Positions 63,701 to 64,000 of a stretch of DNA of 64,000 nt are shown here, in pieces. The notes below the pieces were generated by a model that worked only from the letters and a program-made list of their open reading frames with translations, did not search any database and was not told the origin of the DNA. The stretch is from Cytidiella melzeri (taxonomy: Eukaryota > Basidiomycota > Agaricomycetes > Polyporales > Irpicaceae). Every line of letters begins with the position of its first letter. Position 1 is the first letter of the stretch. The translations under genes were made by a program, and so were the position numbers. The stretch covers positions 79,016 through 143,015 of the forward strand of contig JABYQR010000080.1 of the NCBI GenBank assembly GCA_022592445.1, read 5' to 3'.

Positions 63701-64000
63701 CAATTGACAGATTCTTGTTCGTCAAAGCCGTCTTCAAAGCCCTCATCTTCCTTTCCAGAAAGTTCAGCGATTATTTCTGCTATTTCTTGGTCTTCTGGAT
63801 CGTCTAAGTCAATCCAGTGGATGTGAGGGTTGTCCGGGTCGACACTTCCTATTCCGTCCAGGTTGTCTGACACCGAACGTCCCTTAGGTAACTCAAGTTC
63901 ATCGATCTCTTCTTGAGTTACAGTGATGTTTTTACGAGCTCTTGGGGCACAGAGTTCAGGACATCTGGTAAATCTCCACTCGCCATTTGCCCAATCTATC
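60728..64000 (-). pseudogene. Element C Pol (partial, multiple frameshifts)
   Basis: The longest frame (60728-62176, 482 residues) carries the integrase zinc domain (HHDLPSAGHPGRWKT...CDTCQRMK), the integrase core (D in TVDLITQL, D in ISDRGPQF, E in DGQTERVNQ) and a chromodomain (YEVEKILKSRRTG...YYIRWKGYRPNDDTWEPVEN). Upstream pieces in shifted frames are RNase H (62197-62544, WSDHQNLTYF), the thumb/connection (62744-62974), RT palm (63000-63281; the YLDD box is followed by a frameshift) and RT fingers (63212-63703, [20 protein letters not shown]). The linker to protease (63526-64000) ends at the window edge in 'IDWANGEWRF'. At least four frame changes. Integrase alone looks intact. Confidence 0.85.

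Larger units (their letters stand above)
59779..64000 (-). mobile_element. Ty3/gypsy chromovirus, element C (partial, decayed)
   Basis: 3' LTR, polypurine tract (GGGGGGGTAA on the sense strand near 60493) and most of pol in reverse orientation; the 5' part lies beyond the window end. Because only one LTR is present, the LTR bounds and target duplication cannot be confirmed. Pol is split by several frameshifts, so the copy is older than A and B. Confidence 0.85.

Overview
This window looks like a chromosome segment of an agaricomycete (Basidiomycota). The genes carry many very short introns (about 50-70 bp, GT..AG). The transposons are types common in mushrooms and their relatives: a Plavaka-type CACTA relative, chromodomain Ty3/gypsy elements and PIF/Harbinger. 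The base composition and gene set would fit a Rhizoctonia/Ceratobasidium-like fungus, but that placement is inference and was not tested.

Layout. (1) 1-24.4 kb is a nest of transposons. A decayed copy of a secreted-protein gene (367-1140) is followed by a LINE ORF1 remnant on the minus strand that was split by a small copia-type element (1709-3222, TSD GTGCT). Next comes a Plavaka transposase gene on the plus strand, cut into three pieces by two full-length Ty3/gypsy chromoviruses: element A (6091-13941, TSD ATTGT) and element B (15290-22554, TSD TCGAG). A 672-bp Tc1/mariner-type MITE (23685-24356, TSD TA) closes the block. The intact paralogue of the broken gene at the left edge follows directly (24391-25505). 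(2) 24.4-53.9 kb is gene-rich: two membrane or secreted proteins of unknown function, ETF-ubiquinone oxidoreductase, a multi-exon membrane protein, a nucleotide-sugar-type transporter diverging from a sucrose/H+ symporter, a URC4-type uracil catabolism protein, a tandem cluster of BTB/POZ genes and BTB pseudogenes, proteasome beta-2 (Pre1), SEC61 alpha, ATG7, a kinase-like fragment and ribosomal protein P1. (3) 54.0-58.1 kb is a complete but decayed PIF/Harbinger element (TSD TTA) holding a transposase, a MYB/SANT-like gene and two solo LTRs. (4) 59.8-64.0 kb is the 3' part of a third, heavily frameshifted gypsy element (C) that runs off the window.

The housekeeping genes do not form a pathway. 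They are an ordinary mixture covering the ER translocon, autophagy, the proteasome, the ribosome stalk, mitochondrial electron transfer, transport and pyrimidine catabolism. The more interesting material is in the transposons. Elements A and B share an extra reading frame upstream of gag, a conserved T/A-rich leader motif with C-runs, candidate splice acceptors and the same -1 gag/pol junction. Insertion sites could be resolved to the base from target-site duplications for seven elements. Exon joins were worked out by hand from reading frame and GT/AG sites; where I could not resolve a join, the entry says so.
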